A stretch of 64,000 nt of DNA. Origin: Lumbricus rubellus. Taxonomy: Eukaryota; Annelida; Clitellata; Crassiclitellata; Lumbricidae. The notes below the pieces were generated by a model that saw nothing but the letters and a program-made list of their open reading frames with translations, searched no databases and was not told the origin of the DNA. The stretch is taken from the NCBI GenBank assembly GCA_945859605.1, contig OX243827.1, forward strand, positions 3,810,345 to 3,874,344. Direction: 5' to 3'. Positions 1 through 11,455 of this stretch are shown here, one piece after another. The first letter of the stretch is position 1. Each line of letters begins with the position of its first letter. The position numbers and the translations under genes are program-made.

Positions 1-35
1 GTTTTTTGCGTTATATTAATACACGTTACCGTTAG

Positions 36-82
36 ACCGGGAGCGCTTCTGAGTAAATTACCTTGAAGGTGCGCTATATAAA
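36..82 (+). repeat. SINE/LINE 3' tail fragment
   Basis: GGGAGCGCTTCTGAGTAAAT then CTTGAAGGTGCGCTATATAA: the same 3' end as the full SINE at 30405-30612, resembling tails used by L2/CR1-type LINEs. Confidence 0.7.
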
Positions 83-83
83 A

Positions 84-145
84 AGTCAATATTATAATAA
101 ACAATAAATAATAATAATAATAATAAATAATAATAATAATATTTA
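84..145. repeat. AAT microsatellite
   Basis: Interrupted (AAT)n run directly after the SINE tail. Confidence 0.85.
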
Positions 146-224
146 ATGTAATTGTGTGAGAGGCTTAGATTTTAACGACCTTTATATATTAATTCTCCTG
201 GACATGACTGAACCCTGCAAAAAA

Positions 225-315
225 TCTTGTGGGCGTCATGGATGGGGGGGCACGTCCCATGGAGATTTGAAATGGGGGGCCATGGCCGGATTGGCCCCCC
301 CTGGATCCGCCCCTG
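225..315 (-). mobile_element. Truncated copy of the 48148-48488 hAT-type MITE
   Basis: Reverse complement of the left end of the element at 48148: CAGGGGCGGATCCAGGGGGG, then the same GGCCAATCCGGCCATGG and GGGACGTGCCC blocks. The opposite terminus is missing. Confidence 0.7.
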
Positions 316-415
316 GGGAGGGAGAGGGGGAGTGAGGGAAGCAGGGTAAGGGAGGTCGAAAGAGATGGTTGAACGGTCTTTTCAGCCACAGCAACGCGTG
401 GCCAGGCACAGCTTG
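316..415 (+). mobile_element. Helitron 3' end (degenerate)
   Basis: A purine-rich run, then GCCACAGCAACGCGTGGC (the hairpin shared with 9233-9734 and 15657-16114), then AGGCACAGCTTG. The terminus reads CTTG instead of CTAG. The upstream part is replaced by the MITE fragment at 225-315. Confidence 0.65.
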
Positions 416-636
416 TAATAAGGATTGATGAATAATAATTCCTGCGCAAAGCACGACTTCTGCAATTCTATTTCCTCAACCTCGAATCCAAAAACCTCAA
501 ACGTCTGTAACTAACCCACAGCTTACTAGCCCGTGGTGTCATCAGGACGGGAAACCCAAGCACACTCATAATTAACAAATTAGCCTACTCTGTTGACTAA
601 AAATCCCCGAGCTTCATAAGTTCGGAGATTACTGTA

Positions 637-905
637 ACGGCCCACTATTCCGAGGGTCCACTATTCCGAATATCCGCTGTATTTTGTTCGGTATCCTAGG
701 TTTACGGTGAGCTAGGGTTAGGTTTAGGGTTCGGAATAGTGGACCTTCGGAATAATGGACCCAAACCGGACTGATTTATCATAATAGGCGCATAACAGTA
801 CAATCTTCGGAATAGTGGACCTTCGGAATAGCGGACCTTCGGAATAGTGGACCTTCGGAATAGTGGACCCTCGGAATACTGGACCCTCGGAATAGCGGAC
901 CCAAA
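637..905. repeat. Inverted plus tandem repeats of a CGGAATAGTGGACC unit
   Basis: Two copies in one orientation at about 640-675 (CCACTATTCCGA) face about ten in the other orientation at 728-902 (TCGGAATAGTGGACC), separated by a GTTAGGTTTAGGG-like spacer. The ends are consistent with a foldback element. Confidence 0.75.
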
Positions 906-1930
906 CCATTAAATTATTAATATCCTTTTATTTCCTTAACTGCAAAGACGTTCAGCCATTTAGAAATGCAGGTCCAGTGTCGTCCAGTGAGCTGCTGCTG
1001 CTGAGATGGTCATCCGTCTTGACGAGGTCAGCACGGGGTCACCGATCCTTTAGTACGGGTTATGGACATCGGATGATACCAGCATCGACCCTTGATCCTG
1101 GCTTCTTCGCTCGACCCTAATTGGATAAGCTGTCTGCTTCAACGTTGGTTGGATGCCGCCTTAATGTAATTGTTTTGACTCGAACGACCGACCAAATGCA
1201 GCCAACCGACGAATATCTATTGGCCGAATCCATATGCACACAATGATATCTGATTCCATTGCAGTCGCAGCCTCCCCTTCACCTCTCCACCCATCTTCCC
1301 CATCCCCCATCTTCCTCTTCTTCCTCTTCTTCCTCTCAATCTCTATTGCTAAGGCGAGAAGACGGATTGCCCTGACCTTAGATCTCTCCTCTGGGACTCA
1401 AAACTCCACGAGGAATTAACAATGTGCTGTTATGCCAATGCGTCGTTTAAGTACCTCTAAAACGCATGGCATACAGATGAGATCTAATCTAATCAATGAA
1501 TTAATTCTATAGCACTAGACTAGAGTAATTATACTCAAGGTGTCGGTCAATGGTTAAAGGGACATCGTAATGCTGCTAATGCAAACCAAATTCCTGGGTG
1601 AATCTCATTGAAAGGCAAGAAGGGAGAGAAGGAAGGAAGACTTTAATGTAGGACTTTGAAAATGCATATACCACACACAGTCAAGTGCAAGAGTAGGAAT
1701 AGACAGGAGGAGGCAGTAGCTAGGAGGTCCGCTCAGAACACACGTTAAAAGAAGAAAAGAGAGCAAAGATTGCCGATGTTGTCTTTGTGCCTCAGTCGAA
1801 ATATCCTTCGGCAGCAGCGGGGGAGCCGGTGCCTCTGAGGGCCAATGATGTTGAAAGACATGTACAGTAAATAAGCAGTTTAATTCATCCAGCATAAAAA
1901 TGCTCCTCTAACGTTCTCCTCCAGGCAGAG
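906..1930. other. No gene recognised
   Basis: Unique-looking, moderately AT-rich sequence with a CT-rich patch near 1275-1345. No conserved protein segment or known repeat was recognised. Confidence 0.5.
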
Positions 1931-1934
1931 AAGG

Positions 1935-2070
<136 letters not shown>

Positions 2071-3470
2071 ATTTTCTAACAATTAGACTCTCCATCTCTC
2101 CCAGATGTTTCTTGGACTGAATGGGTAAATTAAAGAGAGTACTGCTCTACAATAGGAAAGTTCCCTTTGGCTAATCTCAATCAAGTCAAGGGGAGGAGCC
2201 ATTAACCTTCCTCTGACCTCTGGCCTCCTCAGGCCACGTGATCACATATACAACTATACAATATACATACACCACTGCACCTACGCATACAAGTAACGCA
2301 GGCAGGCGCTTATCGAGACATTTAATGCAGCACTCTTTCAAGTACTGCTCAGAACGTTTACATTACAGATGCTCCTGAACCCAGAATATACAATGTGTTG
2401 ATGCACAAGGATTATAAACTTTAAAAAAGACGCAATTGGCCTAGAAATGCTGCACTAAATGTCACGATATATTACAATGGGCCAATGTCCTACACATACA
2501 TACATACATAATAGGCCTACTACATGCATATCTACCTGAATGTTCCATAGGACCTTTCAGAATAAAAAAATATTGTATATAAATATTAAATTAATAATTA
2601 TTATTATTATTATATTAAATATATGCTCCACATCTTCATCATCACCATCAGCAGCAGCAGCCAACATAAATCAGTGTAGTTGTTGGAAGCATTGAAATCA
2701 CTGAACCGTGAAACTCTTTGGCTGGACTCTGCCACACACCACTCCGTCATGCTGAGATCTGTTTGTGCACAGTTCTGCTACGACACGTCCAAACTTTTTC
2801 ACGTAAACACATTATTTAGCGGACAGATGGATGAGACTGGCAATGACATGCGGACCTGCAACTGTGACATGGTGGTTCAATGGTTCAATGGTTCAATGGC
2901 CATCAATGCTGTTGCTACTGCCTCCGTCAGCTGAATGGCAGAAAGAGTTAGCACACATCTATCTTATCCATCTAAAGATCCCTGACATAAATATTCACAT
3001 GTAGGTCTACAGCTATCAAGAATATAGACTCAGGGTGAGAATTGCCGGGTTGGGGCTTGGGGAGGTTTCGACCCCCCATCTTTCTTAGAGCTCCATAGTA
3101 AAATTTGTTTTTCACACCCCAATTCCAAATGGATCATGGTCCAACCCCCATTATTTTTTTCAACAATTCTCACACTGCATATAGCCATATTCTACATGAA
3201 CAAGAGCACAAGAGGGCTGTGGAACAGAAACAAGAGCTGCTGACCAACGTAAGACAGACCTTGTGTGCTGCAACTAAAAAACGACAAAGTATACATAATA
3301 ATTATACTGATGAACAAACACTCGCTTGATCTAACACATAGAGATTCTTCCTACTGTGGTAGACCTCAGCTGCTGCTGTTTCCCATCTTCAAAAACTTCC
3401 TAGTATAAAAATTCTCAATGCATGAATCTCATTTGAGATAATGTGCAGCTTTGAACAGTATTCTGATACA
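2071..3470. other. No gene recognised
   Basis: AT-rich sequence with a small ATT run near 2595-2625 and short open frames lacking homology cues. Confidence 0.5.
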
Positions 3471-3489
3471 CATCCTGAAACTCATGTGC

Positions 3490-3560
3490 AGCTACTCTTT
3501 ATAGTCAATCCATCAAAATTTATATAGCACCCCTTCAAGGTTTCTATTCAGAACGAATCG
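3490..3560 (-). repeat. SINE/LINE tail fragment
   Basis: TTTATATAGCACCCCTTCAA then TTCTATTCAGAA is the reverse complement of the common GCGCTATATAAA tail. Confidence 0.55.
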
Positions 3561-3662
3561 GTATGCCCAATGAATTGCCCATACAGACTTTGATTCACTT
3601 CTTCTTCTATCCATTTATAGTTAATGTTCTGTATAATTATGTCATCAACGGCAATGAATCGG

Positions 3663-3750
3663 CTGTATATTAATATATATATATTCATTATGTGTATATA
3701 TATAATTATATATATGTATATATATACATGTATATGTATATATATTATGG
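3663..3750. repeat. AT-rich TATA/TGTATA low-complexity tract
   Basis: Alternating purine/pyrimidine TA with TG steps, potentially unstable DNA. Confidence 0.8.
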
Positions 3751-3925
3751 TCTTCTCGAGATGTGCTTTTAGTGGGCGATAAATGAGCAATAATATACAC
3801 AGATTTACATCACATTGCATATCATCTGCAACCAGGAAATCAAAGATTTGGCAATGCAACAGCAACTTTGGATCTTTCGACTGGCATTATTCTTTTATTT
3901 GGTTATTTATTTCTCCATTTCTATA

Positions 3926-4125
3926 GCGCCTCCTCAAGTTCACCACTCAGAGGCACTCCCGACTACAGTGGGGACACTGAATCGAAGTTTCACGCCGAAG
4001 CGCAGAGCAGCTGCAAGTGAAAGACTTGCCCAAGGTCCCTACGATGCGGCTTGAGGTGGATTCGAACCTGCAACTCAGAAGAAACCTTCACAGTCTATCC
4101 GGGCAAGTACCGTGGTGGAAGAGTG
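3926..4125 (-). mobile_element. tRNA-derived SINE (near complete)
   Basis: On the minus strand: a box-B-like GGTTCGAATCC, then CACCTCAAGCCGC, CTTCGGCGTGAAACTTCGAT, the GGGAGTGCCTCTGAG block and the GGCGCTATAGAAATGG tail. Same architecture as 30405-30612 and 57357-57560. Confidence 0.8.
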
Positions 4126-4569
4126 GAGATAGCATGAAGACCTCAAATGCAATTGACTTATAACGTAAATGAGTTGAGCACTAAAACGCATCTATAGACT
4201 TGTGACTTATCGTTTCATTTGATCTACTATTGAGGAGAATTAACTTCTAAAATTTACATCAATAAATATTTCTAACATGAAACGAAAGGTGGTGAGGCAG
4301 CAGACGCGCGTGGTCAGGATGTTCAGTGCAACAAACAATTGTTGCAGTGTAGCAGAAAACTATATATTATGTGACAGTTCCCAACTGTCCTGGATGATCC
4401 CAGTCAAACCAACAGTCAACATAATTATGATCCTCTGGGAAGCAGAACTTAAACATTCTAATTTTAAGTTGAAGACACTGAAAATCGCAACGACTACTAG
4501 TAGCCTACTACTATATAGGCCTACACTATTAATACTATCACTTTCATTGTAGGTATATAGTAAGACTAT

Positions 4570-4650
4570 TACTCCAATAACAATTACAACAACAACAACT
4601 ACAACTACAACTACTACTACTATTACTACAAGTGCTACTAACACAAGTTA
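4570..4650. repeat. ACA/ACT trinucleotide tract
   Basis: Imperfect CAA, CTA and ACT triplets. Confidence 0.75.
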
Positions 4651-4844
4651 CAACCACTTTTACTGCTACTTTTTCATATGCCATAATACTAATGTTCTAT
4701 CACTGATATGACTGACCGGAAACAGTAAGTAAACTATAATAGCGCAAAGACAACAGACTTGGACAAATAAGGAGAAGAAGATGACAAACCGTGAGATGTG
4801 AAGAGCATTGACAGCCGACGACAGACACCTTCTTCCTCGTCTTT

Positions 4845-5045
4845 ATGCTGCTGCTGCTGATGCTGGTGCTGCTGGTGATGCTGCTGATGCTGATGCTGCT
4901 GCTGCTGCTGGTGGTGGTGTAACTTAAGAGAACTTGGACCAATCTGCGCAATTTAATCTCCACCGTGGCCGTAGCATCCGTCCGTCCGTCTGTTGGTCGG
5001 TCGGTCAACTGATGCTGCTGCTGATGCTGCTACTGATGCTGAATC
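4845..5045. repeat. CTG/GAT imperfect triplet region
   Basis: Two blocks of CTGCTGATGCTG-type repeats (4848-4920 and 5008-5040) flank a section with TCCGTCCGTC and GGTCGGTCGG. Confidence 0.8.
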
Positions 5046-5499
5046 CGTCAGATGCGTTCGTCGTTTCCCTCTCTCTCCGTTTTATGTCTGAAGTTTCATC
5101 TTAAGCGTTTCCATCGCGCATGGCAGCTGCAACAAAGCTTTTGATAGTGCCATTGATTTGGCCCCCGTGCACCAGCACCACACCACTACCAGCCTTAGGG
5201 GATGGAGGTGGGGTGGAGAGCCAGAGGAGGAGGATGCGGTGGTAGTAGGGCGGTCTGTCTTGGTCGGTATGTCTGTCGGTCGGGTATCACTTACTCCACT
5301 CCGCTCAGAGTTGAGTGATTTTAACCTAATGCATCTGATAGACCTATCTACTGCCATATTATACAGTGTATATCCCACTCCTCCCTCTCAATTGCTCTCT
5401 TTCTTCCTCTCTCTCTATTTCTACGCTGTCTGTCTTTTCACTTCAACCCATCACCTTACCAGGCATGCAGCTACCTCTTCAGTCATGTACGTAGTCCTT

Positions 5500-5745
5500 A
5501 TTACCTCTGTCTGTCTGTCCGTGTGTTTGTCTGTCTCTGTCTGCGTTCAATCCAACCCTCCCTCCCTCTCCTCCCATCCCTCTCCCTCCCCTCCTGCTGC
5601 CTCTTAATCTCCTCTTCTCTGTTCCTGTGTACGTCTCTTCTTCTTCCTTCTTATGTCTCCATCCCTCCCTCTCCCTCTTAATCTCCTCTTCTCTGTTCCT
5701 GCATGTGTACGTCTCTTCTTCTTTCTTCTTATGTCTGTCTTCGGT
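5500..5745. repeat. CT-rich region with a tandem duplication of about 85 bp
   Basis: The block TCTTAATCTCCTCTTCTCTG, TTCCTG, TACGTCTCTTCTTC recurs at about 5602 and 5687 with small differences. Confidence 0.75.
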
Positions 5746-6065
5746 CCTCGTCGGTTTCCTTTGAACCGTTGATCCTATTTTTCTCATGACGTCGAATGTC
5801 TTTAGCGCCGACAAAATAATTGAACAAAAAACGGTCGATTGCTCTCTAGCCCCTCTCTCCCCCTCACTATTGAAAACATAGAAATCAGCCTGCTTCAAAT
5901 TGCTAACTTTTTCACGGAAATGGCATCTCCTACTTCGCCAGGTGAAGAATGATAGGAACTCTCAACCAGGGAACTCTAACATTCGTCCCAGAAGAATGCA
6001 GAGGTCACTCGAGAAGACTCGCTCTCTCGTTCTGTCTCTGTGTGTCCCTGTCTCTGTTCCTGTGT

Positions 6066-6194
<129 letters not shown>

Positions 6195-6835
6195 TCACTC
6201 TAATGTATACGATGGCTCTGCAGTCTAGTGGTAGACTCGGCTGACCGTGTCCAAGTCCAGCAATGCGGCGAAAAACTGTTCTATTATTGAGTTTTCTTAC
6301 ATTTCTACCTTCATGTTTGAGCAGTTACATTGACATCCTCTCGCTGCACGCATTAAATTCGAAAATCCAAAGCACGACGCATTTATAAATACGTGTGCAT
6401 GTTTCTACATATGCATGAAATGATGAAAGTAGCGTATGCATAAGCTTTTAATATACATACATTCACACATATATGTATATGTGTGTAAATTATATATATA
6501 TATATTATATACATTTACATGCATGTATAGTTGTATACGTAGCATATACGTATGTGCGCATGCGACAGCATGTATATCTAAGCATGTATGTGTAGGCCTA
6601 TATGTAGGTTATGTGTAGGTCTATATAGGTGTGTGCATGCCATGGCTATTTATAATAGCAGTTTTTAATGAAGCTCTCAACAGGCGCAAGATCAACTGTC
6701 GCACCACATATTATATTAATATCATGGTTCTATTATTGCTGTCTGTTTGCGGACGATGACAACGTGTGTCATCGGAATTAAGTATATTACTGCATCGCTG
6801 CAGTTGTTCGATCTATATTTTATGTATCCGTCCTT
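6195..6835. other. No gene recognised
   Basis: AT-rich sequence with a TATGTATA-type tract (6460-6625). No coding or repeat-family signal. Confidence 0.5.
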
Positions 6836-6838
6836 CAA

Positions 6839-6839
<1 letters not shown>

Positions 6840-6882
<43 letters not shown>

Positions 6883-6910
6883 CCTGTCTGTCTTTCTGCC
6901 TGCCTGTCTA
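6840..6910. repeat. TGTC microsatellite (second)
   Basis: About 17 TGTC/TGCC units, same motif as at 6066-6194. Confidence 0.9.
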
Positions 6911-7249
6911 CTTGGAAACATCACATATTAAATACTTGTATTTTGCAGACATACAAATTCTGGGGGAAGGCTGGAAAGTAGGACGAAGCCAAGTCATAAT
7001 TATGGCAGTGTGTGTTTCTGTGTAGGATGACATGGCAAGACCATAACAATTCTTGTGATCAAATTTCTCACAAACTTAGATGTCCAATAGCAGGACTCCC
7101 AACCCATGTGCACCTGACAACTGGGAACCTAGCTATATCTTCTTATTTTTAGACCCTGTATGCAGAGAACCCACGGGTCCATTATCCATAGGAATAGCGG
7201 CAGAGGGCCATGGTGGGCAATATGCAACAGCAGCACATGTACGTGTGCC

Positions 7250-7294
7250 ACCCATAATTATGCTCTGTATTCAATACAGAGCATAATTATGGGT
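7250..7294. repeat. Perfect 45-bp palindrome
   Basis: Two 22-base arms (left begins ACCCATAATTATGCTCTG) are exact reverse complements around a single central C at 7272. Confidence 0.95.
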
Positions 7295-8490
7295 CAGTGT
7301 ATTGGGCATGATGGCTGCAAAAGTATAAGTTCGAGCGGCTTCCATAGCAGTCAGGCTGCAGTCACTGTGTTATAATCTGTGTAATGAATTCGAAGTTGAT
7401 AAAGTCCTTCATACATGCCTAGCCTATATAGTTGCTCAATGCCATCGAAGTTGTTCTGTCGGATGGTCGTGGGGGCACGGACGTGTAAACTTTGGAGGGA
7501 CAATACAATTTTTACAGTTGCATTGTATAGTATTGTGTCGTATTGTTCAGCAATGGACTCAATGAGTTTTCAGTCTTAAAACATATACTAACGACTTTCT
7601 GTGGAGTCCAATGCTTGTTGACAATCATAATAAATTAATAATGCTCTTTGCATATATTCACATATTCACCAGCGGACAAAGGTAGTCTATCTCGGCTGAT
7701 CACGGAGTGCTCTTGGTCCCGTTTGCTCGTAGGCCTACCTCTATCATGCAGAGTCGTGCTTTTTCTGTGGTTGGCCCAGTGGTATGGAATGCCCTTCCAC
7801 TTGAGCCGCGCCTGTTCCCTAGATCACTCTCTGACACATTATGATTATAAGCACTTAAAAACTGTTCTGTTTTGGCCGCGCTGGAGTCGGAAGCGCCTAT
7901 GAATAGTTTCCTTGAAGAGGCGTTATATAAATACTTGAATCAATGAACGAATCTTTATCATGCATTCAAACAAAATCACAAGACAAAACCTTTGTCTGTT
8001 GGACAAACTTGGCAGTCGATCGGAGAAACCCAAAAGCCATGACAGTCTCTGGTAGGGCAACTTTAGTCGAAATTAACCGCCTCATCTAAAGCGGATTCTT
8101 CAGTTGAAGAAGTGTTGCAGGTCGTACCGCTAGAGCAACCCCATCAAGAAACGAATCATCACAAGAGGAAGAAATCGTCATCGTCATCATTGGTTCAGGT
8201 AAGAATCACGATACAGACGGAGTTGCACGGCTAATTAGAAACGGTTGCATCCAACGACGATGCCGAGATCACGCCACCCCACTCCCACCTCACCTCCCCC
8301 ACTCACCCCTCCCCACCCCTAACCCCATGAAACAGGATCGTTAGTGTAACAAAGAGATCTCACGACGTCTTCTAATTCAAGTTTCGATCGTTAGCGACGG
8401 TGGCGCCAATTAGTCAGATAATTAGGAAATGAGACGGAAGCCACATGACGCACATCCAAAGTTATCGTCACATCGTTTAACACTATAGCC
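7295..8490. other. No gene recognised
   Basis: Contains a LINE/SINE tail at about 7890-7932 (CCTTGAAGAGGCGTTATATA). The rest is unassigned. Confidence 0.5.
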
Positions 8491-8528
8491 ATGCGCCTCA
8501 TACAACATGTATGGCTTCTGGTCACGTG

Positions 8529-8566
<38 letters not shown>

Positions 8567-8641
8567 CCTATGTAGCCATTGTGCAGTGCGTCTCGCTCCC
8601 TAATCAGCAGCCGGTCAAGGTGACAGGAATATTATCTTGGA
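8491..8641 (+). CDS. Hypothetical signal-peptide-like first exon (very uncertain)
   Basis: A start in good context (TAGCCATGC) opens MRLIQHVWLLVTW, then about twelve Ala from a GCA repeat and SYVAIVQCVSLPNQQPVK, followed by a donor-like AAG|GTGACA near 8619. The hydrophobic N-terminus resembles a signal peptide, but the Ala run is a GCA microsatellite and no partner exon or homologue is visible. The frame stays open to 8811. Confidence 0.15.
8529..8566. repeat. GCA trinucleotide repeat
   Basis: Twelve consecutive CAG/GCA units. Confidence 0.95.
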
Positions 8642-8819
8642 TTGAAAATACCTTCAATAGCGGAAGTCCCCCAAAGAATAATTGTCTACGAACGAACATA
8701 ATAGGCCTAGATGATTATGATCTGAAAGCAGTGCTATGTAAAAAGCTCCGAAAGAATGGACAGAAGAATGGATGGATTGATGGGTGGCTGAATCGGTTGG
8801 TAAATCAATAAATGAATGG

Positions 8820-9232
8820 ATAGCAGCATTATTATGGTTGGATGGGTGTGTATTGTAGCCTAGCTGCCTATACCGTCACATACATAGGCTAAATCTATAC
8901 CTATTAAATGGCTATAAGTGCGCACTGTGTGCACAACGTGCACAACGCACAGTATGTTGCAAGGTCAAGCCTCAAAGCAACACAATTATTATTTTGTAGG
9001 CTACGTATAGGCCTACCATTATGTAAGTAAACTTATATAATAATCATATGCATTTGCATATAATTATATGTAAGTGTCCATGTGTATACAAGAATTATCA
9101 TAATCATAATCGTAATCTCCAAATTTCTAAAGCGCCACAGAAACAGACACAGTTACACACAGACATGTATACACATTCGTAAACACACACACAGAAAGAA
9201 GCAGAAACATGCACACACATACACATAAATTA
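8820..9232. other. No gene; LINE-tail remnant
   Basis: ATAATCATAATCGTAATCTC followed by CAAATTTCTAAAGCGCC (9085-9136) is a minus-strand LINE/SINE 3' end with a GATTAC-type tail. The rest is CA-rich and AT-rich. Confidence 0.5.
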
Positions 9233-9734
9233 TCTATATAAATAAAATGAAACTTTCCAATAGTTCGTAACACTATCACGCCGAAAGTTACGCACCGATT
9301 GTTTTGAAAATTTACCAAAACCTTCCATTCCAATAGCACCGTGTCTTAAGATTTTTTCCCGAAAAAACCCCAATCTCTTCCACAAAAAGTGAACTTTGCA
9401 ATCCGTTCGACCGCCATTTGCAAATTCAACAAAACAGCAGGGCTGCCAGATTTCAGAAACGCGTTGTCCCCAAACACAGCAGCCGAAACATGAATGAGGT
9501 CGCGTGCTCTGACGCCATAAGCGAGTCGGATATTAATTTCCGAAAGCGGCCTTTCATCATTATTGGGCTCTATCCGATGTCAGGAATGGACGGTGTGACG
9601 GAGGAAAGGCCGGAGCGGAGGGAGCGGGACGAAGAGGGTGGGGAGGGAGCGGAGGGGGAGGAAGAGGGGGAAGGGGAGGGGAGTGGAAGGGGAGGTCTTT
9701 TCTGCCACAGCAACGCGTGGCCGGGTACAGCTAG
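9233..9734 (+). mobile_element. Non-autonomous Helitron, copy A
   Basis: Starts TCTATATAAATAAAATGAAA after a host A and ends with hairpin GCCACAGCAACGCGTGGC, then CGGGTACAGCTAG before a host T. TC start, subterminal hairpin, CTAG end and A/T insertion are the Helitron signature. An internal block encoding MNEVAC-like residues is shared with copy B. A G-rich purine tract (9597-9702) precedes the hairpin. No Rep/helicase coding capacity. Confidence 0.88.
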
Positions 9735-10655
9735 TATCAGTATAAAAATCAACAAGTAGGCCTATGCCTGAATTTCAACAGCTGCACAAAAATGCTTATT
9801 TCGATGCAAATGTTTCATTCCTATGAAAATTGATTGAAACTTTTCCCTCTCCAGTTCCTTCCAATCATCACCGGAATTTTTCCTATTCAATTACCACTAC
9901 GTACCCACCTCCCTCCCTCGCTTCCTGAAGTTCCTTCCTTTCTATAGGTATACCGGCCCTTCCTCGCAATCTCAAACAAAAACGTACTACTAGTAGTCTA
10001 CTAGCTATAGACGCAAAATACGATTGGCAGCAGGAAATCGCAATGCTTCTCGTCTCTGACGCAGACGACCGACGAACCGGCCTTCCTTAGATATAGATGG
10101 CAGCACTGCTGTTTGGCGTTGTTGCCTTATCAGAAGCAAACGCTTTAGCTTCAAGGGTCTATTGACAGACATTTCACACACACAGCACTCGCAGAAACCA
10201 TGAATCTCCTTAATACGACGAGGACGACGACGACACTCATCTGCTCAGCTGCTTTTCCCATGCACAACAGACTGCGGGTATAATGTATAGTGGCCGCCCT
10301 GCTGATGCATAGGAGCCAAGACGCACTCAAGTGTGGGTGTGCGTGTGAGATAATGACTTCATTTCTGGTTTCCTATCTCCAGGAGTCGGCGGATCTGGAC
10401 GTATACGCCCCTCCGATCTCATGCAGCCATCCCCCTCTGCAGTCTTTGCCAATCATGGGTTTCACAGGTAGCCACCCTGACAACATTGTCATATTGAGCC
10501 CATATGTGCGTCATATTGGACGTCATATGGTAAAGATCTCTAAATTCATGTGGTTTGCACCCGACAGCCCATATCTTTTTTATATGACAAACCCATAAAG
10601 GCCTCATATACAATTCATATGCCATACATATTACAAAAGGATATCTAAACCATAT
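9735..10655. other. No gene recognised
   Basis: Unassigned sequence with a GACGACGAC run near 10217. The last 150 bases carry degenerate CATATG/GCCCATAT motifs like those in the adjoining satellite. Confidence 0.5.
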
Positions 10656-10659
10656 GTCT

Positions 10660-11455
10660 GCTAGATAGATTATATATGATTTGCCCATCTATGCAATGTA
10701 TGCATGCTAGATAGATTATATATGATTTACCCATCAATACAATGTATGCATGCTAGATAGATTATATATGATTTACCCATCTATGCAATGTATGCATGCT
10801 AGATAGATTATATATGATTTACCCATCTATGCAATGTATGCATGCTAGATAGATTATATATGATTTACCCATCTGTGCAATGTATGCATGCTAGATAGAT
10901 TCTATATGATTTACCCATCTATGCAATGTATGCATGCTAGATAGATTATATATGATTTACCCATCTGTGCAATGTATGCATGCTAGATAGATTCTATATG
11001 ATTTACCCATCTGTGCAATGTATGCATGCTAGATAGATTATATATGATTTACCCATCTATGCAATGTATGCATGCTAGATAGATTATATATGATTTACCC
11101 ATCTGTGCAATGTATGCATGCTAGATAGATTCTATATGATTTACCCATCTATGCAATGTATGCATGCTAGATAGATTATATATGATTTACCCATCTGTGC
11201 AATGTATGCATGCTAGATAGATTATATATGATTTACCCATCAATACAATGTATGCATGCTAGATAGATTATATATGATTTACCCATCTATGCAATGTATG
11301 CATGCTAGATAGATTATATATGATTTACCCATCTATGCAATGTATGCATGCTAGATAGATTATATATGATTTACCATCTATGCAATGTATGCATGCTAGA
11401 TAGATTATATATGATTTACCATCTATGCAATGTATGCATGCTAGATAGATCGTAG
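10660..11455. repeat. 46-bp satellite, about 17 copies
   Basis: Unit: GATAGATTATATATGATTTA, CCCATCTATGCAATG, TATGCATGCTA. Diagnostic variants (TCTATA/TATATA, CTGTGC/CTATGC/CAATAC) are spread non-randomly. The last two full copies lack one C in the CCC run. Confidence 0.96.

Noticed and set aside
7250..7294. microRNA precursor
   Set aside because: Loop of one base and 22-base perfect arms cannot be processed as a normal pre-miRNA hairpin.
8119..8198. Possible exon encoding EEEIVIVIIGSG, resembling a Rossmann-fold start
   Set aside because: The hydrophobic stretch comes from a GTCATC low-complexity repeat, there is no start codon in frame, and no continuing exon was found.
10660..11455. CRISPR-like array of direct repeats
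   Set aside because: Units are head-to-tail with no unique spacers and the context is eukaryotic; it is a satellite.
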